From the NCBI GenBank assembly GCA_021823875.1, contig JAKAMD010000075.1, positions 1 to 11,480 on the forward strand: a DNA stretch of 11,480 bases. Direction: 5' to 3'. Origin of the DNA: Pseudomonadota bacterium. Its GTDB lineage: Bacteria > Pseudomonadota > Alphaproteobacteria > Rhizobiales > Xanthobacteraceae. Every line of letters starts with the position of its first letter. Within the stretch, counting starts at the first letter, position 1. A model generated the notes under the pieces. It ran no database searches and was not told the origin of the DNA. It saw only the letters and a program-made list of their open reading frames with translations. The position numbers and the translations under genes were made by a program. This document shows positions 1-6,111 of the stretch, piece after piece.

Positions 1-105
1 CTTGATCATGCCGTGGCGTTTGCCGGACTGCTGGTATTTCACCTTGCCAGTGCCGGTAATCTTGAAGCGCTTTTTAGCGCCCGACTTGGTCTTCATCTTG
101 GGCAT
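1..105 (-). CDS. rpmI: 50S ribosomal protein L35 (5' part; runs off the window)
   Basis: This is the first 35 codons of L35, a small basic protein of the large ribosomal subunit. The visible N-terminus MPKMKTKSGAKKRFKITGTG, followed by a segment ending KRHGMIK, is the typical L35 start (MPKxKTxxxAxKRFKxTGxGK). The remaining half or so lies beyond base 1, where rplT (L20) would be expected next. The ATG at 105-103 is preceded by a Shine-Dalgarno sequence (GGAGAG). On this strand it lies downstream of infC, the usual infC-rpmI-rplT order, but the gap is 676 bp and holds its own promoter and a terminator-like hairpin, so the ribosomal protein genes are probably transcribed independently of infC here. 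Identification is firm. Confidence 0.95.
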   Translation of the reverse strand, partial: MPKMKTKSGAKKRFKITGTGKVKYQQSGKRHGMIK

Positions 106-148
106 TTGGCTCTCCATAACGGCCTTAGGCATAGAGCCCGTTCGGCCG

Positions 149-183
149 AAAAAGCTCGCGCGAAGCCTCGGGGCTTCGGGAGC
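149..183 (-). terminator. Intrinsic terminator or attenuator in the rpmI leader
   Basis: Read on the minus strand there is a stem of 7 bp (CGAAGCC/GGCTTCG) with a 4-nt loop, extended by a 4-bp GCTC/GAGC helix across a small internal loop, and directly followed by TTTTT (plus-strand A's at 149-153). The T tract is on the minus side only, so the element acts toward rpmI. It lies 44 nt before the rpmI ATG and downstream of the proposed promoter, the geometry of a leader attenuator. In Firmicutes L20 controls its operon through a leader terminator; whether a similar mechanism works here is inference. It could alternatively just stop readthrough from infC. Confidence 0.55.
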
Positions 184-251
184 CGGTGCTCGGGATTGAG
201 CGAAAGTCGCCGCCACGGCAGCCCTAACCGGCCGGGCAGCGAGAAGGTGGC

Positions 252-280
252 GTTATGGCAGAGGCGCTGGCTGTTGACAA
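252..280 (-). promoter_or_regulatory. Probable housekeeping promoter for rpmI
   Basis: On the minus strand TTGTCA (280-275, five of six matches to TTGACA) is followed after exactly 17 nt by CATAAC (257-252, four of six matches to TATAAT). Transcription would begin near 245, giving a leader of about 140 nt that includes the terminator-like hairpin at 183-149 and ends at the rpmI start. Found by eye; not tested experimentally. Confidence 0.5.
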
Positions 281-482
281 CTGACTGCATGGCTGGCCCG
301 CGCTGCTCGAAACGGGCAAATCGCCGCCAAATGCGCCTGAATTGGCAGTAATCGAGGCAATTCGGGCAGAATTCGCAGGCCAGTAAGATTGCGATCGACA
401 GTAAATTAGGTAATTTAAAAGCTATATAACCAAATTTGCGCAGGAAAACCCAGAAAAAATGACCGGGCTGGAGGCTATTTAT

Positions 483-518
483 ATGAACAAGGCAGCGAGC
501 TATGCTACGCTTAAATAA
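483..518 (+). CDS. Possible tiny ORF (11 codons) in the AT-rich island
   Basis: An ATG at 483 is preceded by GGAGG (470-474) with 8-nt spacing, an ideal Shine-Dalgarno arrangement, and encodes MNKAASYATLK before TAA, closely followed by another TAA. An in-frame ATG at 459 would extend it to 19 residues. I recognise no family. The peptide is so short that chance is a fair explanation; it could instead be a leader peptide or part of a small RNA. Confidence 0.15.
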   Translation: MNKAASYATLK

Positions 519-728
519 TAAAAAATGGGTTTATTTCATCTCTATATTTAAACTGATCATAGGAAATACTTATAATATTTTGGGCAACTGGACTATATCA
601 TCCCGCATCTGGCCCAGCCGATCTTGACCAGCTGGTCCGCGCCCGCCGCGCGCGTGCCGAGCGTCGCCGTCGCTAAGGGCCGACCCCGCGGATAGGCGCG
701 CCAAGATTGGCCGAAACCCAAAACGCAG

Positions 729-750
729 CCGCCCGCGACATCGCGGGCGG
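729..750 (-). terminator. infC terminator (possibly bidirectional)
   Basis: This is a perfect 10-bp inverted repeat, CCGCCCGCGA and TCGCGGGCGG, separated by two bases. It begins 31 nt after the infC stop codon. On the minus strand it is followed by a stretch containing TTTT and TTT; on the plus strand it is followed directly by TTGTTT, so it may work in both directions. It should separate infC from rpmI. Confidence 0.65.
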
Positions 751-781
751 TTGTTTCATCTTATGCAGCGGAGCAGCGTGT

Positions 782-1321
782 TCAGCGCGGCGCCAGCAGC
801 ATCACCATCTGGCGGCCTTCGAAGCGCGGTTCCGATTCGACCTTGGCGAACGACCCGATGTCTTCCTTCACGCGGTTGAGCAGCTGATAGCCGAGCTCCT
901 GGTGCGCCATTTCGCGCCCGCGGAAGCGCAAGGTGATCTTGACCTTGTCGCCCTCTTCGAAGAAGCGCTTCATCGCGCGCATCTTCACGTCGTAATCGTG
1001 GTCGTCGATCATCGGCCGGAGCTTGATCTCCTTGATCTCGACGACGTGTTGTTTTTTGCGCGCCTCGGCCGCCTTCTTCTGCGCCTGGAATTTGTATTTG
1101 CCGTAATCCAGGATCTTGCAGACCGGCGGAGAGGAATTGGGGGCGATCTCTACGAGATCAAGCCCGGCCGCCTCGGCGAGCCCGAGTGCGGTTTGGATAT
1201 CAACGGCGCCTTTGTTCTCGCCGCTGGCATCGATCAGCTGTACCTCGCGGACGCGGATCTCCTCGTTGATGCGCGGGCCGTCCTTAGCGACGGGCAGCGC
1301 GGACTTCATCGGACGACGAAT
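782..1321 (-). CDS. infC: Translation initiation factor IF-3, ATT start
   Basis: IF3 binds the 30S subunit, prevents premature 50S joining and checks start-codon and initiator-tRNA pairing. The N-domain contains KDGPRINEEIR and SPPVCKILDYGKYKFQ, then a Lys-rich linker (AQKKAAEARKKQ) and a C-domain with EIKLRPMIDDHDYDVKMR, GREMAHQELG and FEGRQMVMLLAPR, all IF3 signatures. The first ATG is at 1309, but four codons upstream, in frame, an ATT at 1321-1319 follows GAGGAG (1336-1331) with 9-nt spacing and adds the residues I-R-R-P seen at rhizobial IF3 N-termini; the ATG itself has no Shine-Dalgarno sequence at a proper distance. The ATT start gives 179 residues, normal for the family. AUU starts are classic for infC and allow autoregulation, since IF3 discriminates against them. 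The upstream leader holds a strong hairpin; a terminator follows the gene. Confidence 0.95.
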   Translation of the reverse strand: MRRPMKSALPVAKDGPRINEEIRVREVQLIDASGENKGAVDIQTALGLAEAAGLDLVEIAPNSSPPVCKILDYGKYKFQAQKKAAEARKKQHVVEIKEIKLRPMIDDHDYDVKMRAMKRFFEEGDKVKITLRFRGREMAHQELGYQLLNRVKEDIGSFAKVESEPRFEGRQMVMLLAPR

Positions 1322-1354
1322 GGCTATCTTCTCCTCATACTGTTGCTGACTGTT

Positions 1355-1378
1355 CGGGGCGTCCCGCAGGGCGCCCCG
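1355..1378 (-). promoter_or_regulatory. Stable hairpin in the infC leader
   Basis: CGGGGCG and CGCCCCG (7 bp) plus CCC/GGG (3 bp) form a stem with one bulged base and a 3-nt loop. On the minus strand it lies 33 nt before the ATT start of infC and is not followed by a T run, so it is not an ordinary terminator. It may mark the 3' end of the upstream glycosyltransferase message or shape the infC leader; the sequence does not decide. Confidence 0.35.
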
Positions 1379-1487
1379 GACGGTGAAAGATTGGTAGAAA
1401 CCACGAAGAAGTCAACGCGGTTCAGCACATCGTCGTGCCGAAAACGTCCAAAAATTCACTTAAATTGTTTGATTCCCTTGAGTTTCA

Positions 1488-2780
1488 TCAAGCCTGCGGC
1501 ATCTGATCCGGGGGATTTGCGCGTCCGGTCACATCGCCATAAAGCCTCAGCGCCTGCCCGGCGACCACCTCCCTGTTGAAATGGCCGAGCACCCAGTCGC
1601 GGCCGCGCGCGCCCATGGCGCGGCGGGTCAATTCCGGCATGGAGAACAACCGCAAGAGGCTCGCCGCCAGGGCGGCGTCGTCACCGGCGGGGAAGCGCAA
1701 GCCGGTAATGCGGCTTTCCGGCACCGCCGGCGGGGTCAGCACCACTTCCGGTCCCGCGGCGAGGTCGGAGACGATCACCGGCCGGCCCATGGCCTGTGCC
1801 TCCAGGATCGCTCGTTGCAGGCCTTCCGGCTGTACCGCTGCCGAGATCACGGCGGCTGCGGCTGCATAGGCAGCCGGCATGTCGGCGACCGGCGTCGCCA
1901 TGCGGATCACGTCCATGGTCCCGGTCGCCAGCACCAGGTCCCACAGTTCGCCGGTATAGTGGGTATGGCCGCGGTCCTCGCCGACGAAGACGCAGAGGAA
2001 GTCTTTCATCCCCATGTCTTTGAGACGCTGCACCGCGCGCACCATGACGTGATGGCCCTTGCGGCGCAGGATGCGGCCGGTGACCAGGATCACTTTGGTG
2101 TCGCGTTTGACGCCCCAAGTTTCGCGCACCGCCTCCACCCGCTCGCGCGTGACTACGGCGGGATCGAAGCGTTCGAGATCAACGCTCATCGGCACTACCG
2201 CGATGCGCTCCCAAGCCGTGCCGTAACGGTCATGGATCAATTGCGCAATCTGTTCGCTCACCGCCACCACGCGGTCGCCGCGCGCCATGATGCCGTTGTA
2301 GTGGTGTTTGAACAGGTTCTGTTCGCGGAAACCCTTGTACCAGCCCGCGACAAACGGCACGCGGGCGAATCGTGCGGCGAGACAGCCGCTCCAGGCGGCG
2401 GCACGGCCGAGTGCGTGAATAACGTCGCAGCGCCGCTCGCGTACCAGCCGCGTCAGCACGCGCGCGTTGCGCAAGACCGTGACCGGATTGTTGCTGGCGA
2501 CGTCAAGGGCGACGAACTCGCCACCCGCCGCGGTCACGTCGGCGACCAGCCGTCCGGCGCGCGAGGCCACGGTGACCCGGCCGCCGCTGCCGCAGATGAT
2601 GCGCGTGAGTTCGACCGCGCCGGCATCCGCAGCGCCGCTGTCGAGGCTGGGAACCACGATCAACACGTTGATCGGCGCATGCGCGGCGTTGACCTGACCG
2701 CTCGCGCGGGCTGCGGTCTCAGCGTGCGCCGTGGCGTTGTGGTCGACTGCCGGCATTTCCGTCGCCGGTAAACTCGACAT
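1488..2780 (-). CDS. GT4-family (GT-B) glycosyltransferase, intact donor site
   Basis: A 430-residue retaining-type GT-B glycosyltransferase, predicted to move a sugar from a nucleotide donor to an envelope glycan or lipid; the substrate cannot be read from sequence. A low-complexity N-tail of about 36 residues precedes the first Rossmann domain (INVLIVVPSLDSG, residues 37-49; DVIHALGRAAAWSG near 119-132). The donor domain has VTGRILRRKGH with Arg236 and Lys241, FVGEDR, and the EX7E motif as Glu319 and Glu327 in PEGLQRAILEAQAMGRPV: the usual GT4 donor-phosphate set. No membrane segment or signal peptide is evident. The ATG at 2780 follows GAGG at 11 nt; a TTG 19 codons upstream is in frame but less likely. 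It is the tandem paralog of the next gene (2938-4212), 157 bp away, and precedes infC on the same strand with no clear terminator between them. Confidence 0.85.
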   Translation of the reverse strand: MSSLPATEMPAVDHNATAHAETAARASGQVNAAHAPINVLIVVPSLDSGAADAGAVELTRIICGSGGRVTVASRAGRLVADVTAAGGEFVALDVASNNPVTVLRNARVLTRLVRERRCDVIHALGRAAAWSGCLAARFARVPFVAGWYKGFREQNLFKHHYNGIMARGDRVVAVSEQIAQLIHDRYGTAWERIAVVPMSVDLERFDPAVVTRERVEAVRETWGVKRDTKVILVTGRILRRKGHHVMVRAVQRLKDMGMKDFLCVFVGEDRGHTHYTGELWDLVLATGTMDVIRMATPVADMPAAYAAAAAVISAAVQPEGLQRAILEAQAMGRPVIVSDLAAGPEVVLTPPAVPESRITGLRFPAGDDAALAASLLRLFSMPELTRRAMGARGRDWVLGHFNREVVAGQALRLYGDVTGRANPPDQMPQA

Positions 2781-2937
2781 GACGTCACCAACCTCGAACG
2801 TTCGATCGCCGGTCAGTCCGGGGATCACGTGGCACAATCGACTACAACGTCACGCTATTCAGGCGCCTGCGCGTCGTATTTTCGCCCGACCTTCGCATCG
2901 CCCGGGGCGCACTCTTGTACTTTCGCATTTCAGAATT

Positions 2938-4212
2938 TCAGGCGTCGCGCGCCAGGAGCGAGGTATAGACCTCGCGGATAGCCTCGGCAACGCATTGCGG
3001 CGAAAACATGAATTCGGCAAATTGGCGCGCGCGGGCGCCGAGCGCTTCATAAGCGGTGACGTCAAGCTTGAGCGCGGCTGCCACGGCACCCGCGATGTCG
3101 CCGGCATGACCCGGCCGTACCAGCCAGCCGGTACGCAATTCATCGCGCATGCGCGGCGGGCACAGCACGTTTTCCGGCAGCATGCCGACCGTGGTGGTGA
3201 CCACCGGCCGCCCCATGGCCTGCGCTTCCGCCACCGCGCGGCCAGTCAGCGGCGATTGCAGTGCTGGAACGACGATCACGTCGGCCGCGGCAAGTGCCGC
3301 CGGCATGTCGGTACAGGGGCCGGTGAAACGGCAAAACGTGTCGATACCGTGCATCTTGGCGGTACGTTTCAGGTTGTGCAGGTAGCGTGGATGCTTCCGG
3401 TCATCGCCGACGAAGACGAAAGCGATGTTGCGGTCGCCGCTGCCGATCAGCAGGCGCGCGGCGTGGATCACACTGATCTGCCCGTTCCAGGGCGCGATGC
3501 TGTCCGGCACCAGCACGACGCGAATCTGCGGCAATAGGCCCCAACTGCGGCGCATCGCGGCGATGCGGTCGATGCTCACCGCCGCCGGGTTGTAGGTGCT
3601 GGTGTCGACCGCGCGCGGGATCACGGTGATGCGCTCGGCCGGCAGCGAGTAGCGCGCGATCATGGCGCGCGCGACGTAGCTCGAGGGCGCGATCACACGA
3701 TCGCCGCGCGCGAGCGAACCGCCGAACCAGTGGCCGGAAAGCGAGTGTTTCGGCGGCCGGTCGGGAAACGAGGTAACGGTGAAGACCGGCTGCTTGCGGG
3801 TGGCCGTCAGTGCGCTCCAGGCGAGCGCGGCGCTATGCGCATGCACGATGTCGATGCGCTCGCCGGCGATCAGTTTCCTGATCTGCCGGGTGTTGGTCTT
3901 GAGGCGCAGCGGATTGGCGCTGGTGACCATCGGCAGCCATTCGCCGCCGTGCGCGCGCAACGCACTGACCAGGGGGCCGCCATCGCCGGCGATGATGGCG
4001 CGGGCGCCCGATTGCAGCAACGTCAGCGCGATGTCGACCGCGGCATGGCCGGCCGGATCGTCGCGTAGGGCCGGCACCAGTTGCAGAATGGTGGCGCCGG
4101 CAAGCGAGCGCGGGCGGCCAATCGCCGTTACCATCGCCCCCTTGCGTTGGGGCACCGGTTGCGGCGACAAGGGGCGGCGAATGTCCCTCGCCAATTTGCC
4201 CGAAGTGCGCAT
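2938..4212 (-). CDS. GT4-like glycosyltransferase paralog with degenerate donor site
   Basis: A 424-residue GT-B-fold protein, clearly paralogous to its neighbour at 1488-2780 (ARGDRV, DMPAA and EAQAMGRPV blocks align without gaps around the key positions). The N-domain (ATILQLVPALRDD near residue 40; DIVHAHSAALAWSAL near 121) looks normal. In the C-domain the GRILRRKGH equivalent is DSIAPWNGQ, so the Arg and Lys become Ser238 and Asn243, and the first Glu of EX7E is Pro321; only Glu329 remains. These residues bind the donor diphosphate in GT4 enzymes, so activity may be lost or altered. Start: the ATG at 4212 has GAGG 9 nt upstream, gives a length close to the paralog, and codons down to 4134 keep high GC at third positions; an in-frame ATG at 4134 with AAGGGGG just upstream is the main alternative. 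It is divergent from the hydrolase gene and overlaps it at CATG. Confidence 0.8.
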   Translation of the reverse strand: MRTSGKLARDIRRPLSPQPVPQRKGAMVTAIGRPRSLAGATILQLVPALRDDPAGHAAVDIALTLLQSGARAIIAGDGGPLVSALRAHGGEWLPMVTSANPLRLKTNTRQIRKLIAGERIDIVHAHSAALAWSALTATRKQPVFTVTSFPDRPPKHSLSGHWFGGSLARGDRVIAPSSYVARAMIARYSLPAERITVIPRAVDTSTYNPAAVSIDRIAAMRRSWGLLPQIRVVLVPDSIAPWNGQISVIHAARLLIGSGDRNIAFVFVGDDRKHPRYLHNLKRTAKMHGIDTFCRFTGPCTDMPAALAAADVIVVPALQSPLTGRAVAEAQAMGRPVVTTTVGMLPENVLCPPRMRDELRTGWLVRPGHAGDIAGAVAAALKLDVTAYEALGARARQFAEFMFSPQCVAEAIREVYTSLLARDA

Positions 4213-4993
4213 GAGCCCCCGCCTCACATCCCTGACGGTCGAATCACCTCCGCCTACCCGAAACATCGCCGTGCGCGTGCGCGACGGCAAGAGTCCCGGA
4301 GGCGGTCCGGGACTGTTCTGGCTCGGCGGTTTCATGTCCGACATGAAGGGCACCAAGGCCGAGGCGCTCGACCGCTGGGCGGAGGCGGAGGGGCGCGCCT
4401 GTATCCGCTTCGACTATTCCGGTCACGGCGAATCGGGCGGCGACTTCCTGGACGGCACGATCGGCCGCTGGCTGGCCGAAAGCCTCGCCGTCTATAGGGG
4501 CTTTGCACGCGGGCCGCAGGTGGTGATCGGCTCTTCCATGGGCGGCTGGCTGGCGCTGCTGCTGGCGCGCGCCTTGCGCGCCACGAAGGATACGGCGCCG
4601 ATCGCCGGCATGGTGCTGATCGCCCCGGCGGTCGATATGACCGAGGCGCTGATGTGGACGCAGATGGCCGACGACATCAAGCGCGAGATCGAGGAGAAGG
4701 GCGTCTGGTACTGGCCGTCGGATTACGACCAGGGCGAGCCCTATCCGATCACCAGGAAGCTGATCGAGGAGGGCCGGCAGCATCTGATGCTGGGTGGTCT
4801 GATCGAGACCGGCTGCCCGGTGCATATCCTGCAGGGCGTGCAGGACCCGGACGTGCCCTGGCGCCACGCGCTGGAACTGGTGTCGCATCTCGCAAGCGAC
4901 GACGTCGTGCTCACGCTGATCAAGGACGGCGATCATCGCTTGTCGCGGCCGGAGGACATCGAGCGGCTGATCGCGGCGGTGAAGGAATTCTAG
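4211..4993 (+). CDS. Alpha/beta hydrolase, ABHD10-like
   Basis: A 260-residue serine hydrolase resembling mitochondrial ABHD10 (an acyl-protein thioesterase/esterase-type enzyme): the blocks LGGFMSDMKGTKA, CIRFDYSGHGESGG, GSSMGGW, EKGVWYWPS, DPDVPWRHA and DGDHR match that family in order. The predicted triad is Ser109 (G-S-S-M-G elbow), Asp214 and His242. No signal peptide or membrane helix is visible, so a cytosolic enzyme is expected; its substrate is not known. The ATG at 4211 gives the family length, though without a good Shine-Dalgarno sequence; an in-frame ATG at 4181 preceded by AAGGGG would add ten residues. The start shares CATG with the divergent glycosyltransferase gene and the TAG stop shares CTAG with convergent queG, so its promoter must lie inside the neighbour's 5' region. 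Confidence 0.85.
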   Translation: MSPRLTSLTVESPPPTRNIAVRVRDGKSPGGGPGLFWLGGFMSDMKGTKAEALDRWAEAEGRACIRFDYSGHGESGGDFLDGTIGRWLAESLAVYRGFARGPQVVIGSSMGGWLALLLARALRATKDTAPIAGMVLIAPAVDMTEALMWTQMADDIKREIEEKGVWYWPSDYDQGEPYPITRKLIEEGRQHLMLGGLIETGCPVHILQGVQDPDVPWRHALELVSHLASDDVVLTLIKDGDHRLSRPEDIERLIAAVKEF

Positions 4994-6111
4994 GCGAGCG
5001 CGGTGGCCCATTCCTCCGCGACCAGTGCATCATCATCGTGATGCTCTGATGCCAACACCGCAAATTGCGCGCGTGGCAATAGCCGGCTCAAGGCCCACAC
5101 CGCCGCGCCGCGCACCAGCGGAGAAGCGTCATCGAGCAGGCGTCTGGCTTCATCCGCGAGTGCCGGGTCGCCGGAATTGCCGATGGCAATGAGCACATTG
5201 CGCACGAAGCGGTCGCGGCCGGTGCGCTTGATGGCCGTCTTGGTGAAGAACGCGCGGAATTGCGCATCGTCGAGCCGCGCCAATTCGGCAAGAGGCGGTG
5301 CCCGCAACGCCTCACGCGCCGCCAGCTTCGCCTCGCGCCCTCGCACCGCGAACTTGTTCCACGGGCAAACCGCCAGACAATCATCGCAGCCGTAGATGCG
5401 GTTGCCTATCAGCGGGCGCAAGCTCCGCGGGATCGGCCCCTTGTGTTCGATGGTGAGATAGGAAATGCAGCGCCGCGCATCCAAACGGTAGGGCGCCGGG
5501 AAAGCCGCGGTCGGACAGACGTCGAGACAGGCACGACAGCTTCCGCATGAGTCGGGTTCGGCATCGTCGGCCGGCAAATCGAGCGTCGTGAAGATGGCGC
5601 CGAGAAACAACCAGGAGCCGAATTGACGCGAGACCAGATTAGTGTGTTTGCCTTGCCAGCCCAATCCGGCGCTCGCCGCCAGCGGCTTCTCCATCACAGC
5701 GGCGGTATCGACGAACACTTTGACGTCGCCGCCGGCATGGGCCGTGAGCCAACGCGCCACTTGCTTCAGCCGCGCCTTGATCAGGTCGTGATAATCGTCG
5801 CCTTGCGCATAGACCGAGATCGCCGCGCGTTCTTTCCGCGCCAGCACCGCCAGCGGATCGCGGTCCGGTCCGTAGTTCATGCCGAGCATGATCACCGCGC
5901 GCACGTCCGGCCAAAGCGCTGCCGGCGAACCGCGCCGTTCGGCGGTGGCCGCCAGCCACGCCATGTCGCCGTGCAGGCCTTCCGACAGAAAGTGCTCGAG
6001 CCGTCCCTTCGCTTCCGGCACCGCGCCGGGCGAGGCGACGCCGATCACGTCAAAGCCGCAGGTGCGCGCCTGTTCGATGAGGGCCGTCTTGACGGCGGCG
6101 GGATCGCTCAG
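4990..6111 (-). CDS. queG: Epoxyqueuosine reductase QueG, probable CTG start
   Basis: QueG reduces epoxyqueuosine to queuosine in tRNAs with GUN anticodons, using cobalamin and two [4Fe-4S] clusters. The 373-residue product shows VDTAAVMEKPLAASAGLGWQ (the Asp at 136 fits the catalytic acid), a first ferredoxin-like motif CGSCRACLDVCP (Cys189, 192, 195, 199), Cys215, and a second motif CDDCLAVCP (Cys242, 245, 249). The C-terminus has a HEAT-like stretch (SPLVRGAAVWALSRL), as in the family. The start is odd: homologs begin just before DPAA-type sequence, and here that position is CTG (6111-6109), overlapping the TGA of the upstream fzlA-like gene as CTGA. No ATG, GTG or TTG lies nearby in frame; the next start codon upstream is a TTG at 6321, which would overlap fzlA by 214 bp. 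The 3' end overlaps the convergent hydrolase stop by 4 bp. Confidence 0.9.
   Translation of the reverse strand: MSDPAAVKTALIEQARTCGFDVIGVASPGAVPEAKGRLEHFLSEGLHGDMAWLAATAERRGSPAALWPDVRAVIMLGMNYGPDRDPLAVLARKERAAISVYAQGDDYHDLIKARLKQVARWLTAHAGGDVKVFVDTAAVMEKPLAASAGLGWQGKHTNLVSRQFGSWLFLGAIFTTLDLPADDAEPDSCGSCRACLDVCPTAAFPAPYRLDARRCISYLTIEHKGPIPRSLRPLIGNRIYGCDDCLAVCPWNKFAVRGREAKLAAREALRAPPLAELARLDDAQFRAFFTKTAIKRTGRDRFVRNVLIAIGNSGDPALADEARRLLDDASPLVRGAAVWALSRLLPRAQFAVLASEHHDDDALVAEEWATALA

Larger units (their letters stand above)
106..781. other. Long infC-rpmI gap with an AT-rich island
   Basis: No convincing gene fills this 676-bp stretch. From the rpmI side it holds the rpmI leader with hairpin and promoter (to about 280), then GC-rich sequence, then a strongly AT-rich block at roughly 385-600 that contrasts sharply with the GC-rich surroundings. 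The block contains the inverted repeat AAATTA-GG-TAATTT (403-416), TATATAA (423-429), a tiny ORF with a good Shine-Dalgarno sequence (483-518) and a plus-strand TATAAT (571-576) with an imperfect TTTAAA 18 nt upstream. From about 602 to a TAA at 674-676 the plus strand reads as an Arg-rich protein tail with no start codon, which looks like a gene remnant. The infC terminator lies at 729-750. I cannot assign a function to the island. Confidence 0.5.

Noticed and set aside
93..290. 65-codon minus-strand frame overlapping the rpmI start, as a leader peptide
   Set aside because: It has no Shine-Dalgarno sequence, its start lies upstream of the proposed promoter, and it runs out of frame into rpmI.
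707..1579. 290-codon plus-strand frame over infC
   Set aside because: It is antisense to infC, whose IF3 motifs are unmistakable; the plus frame has no recognisable domain and exists because of GC-rich codon usage.
1581..2771. 396-codon plus-strand frame over the first glycosyltransferase
   Set aside because: Antisense shadow, very rich in His, Arg and Ala, with no domain; the minus frame has full GT4 motifs.
4244..5011. 255-codon minus-strand frame over the hydrolase
   Set aside because: Antisense shadow rich in His, Arg and Gln; the plus frame has the serine-hydrolase triad and ABHD10-like blocks.
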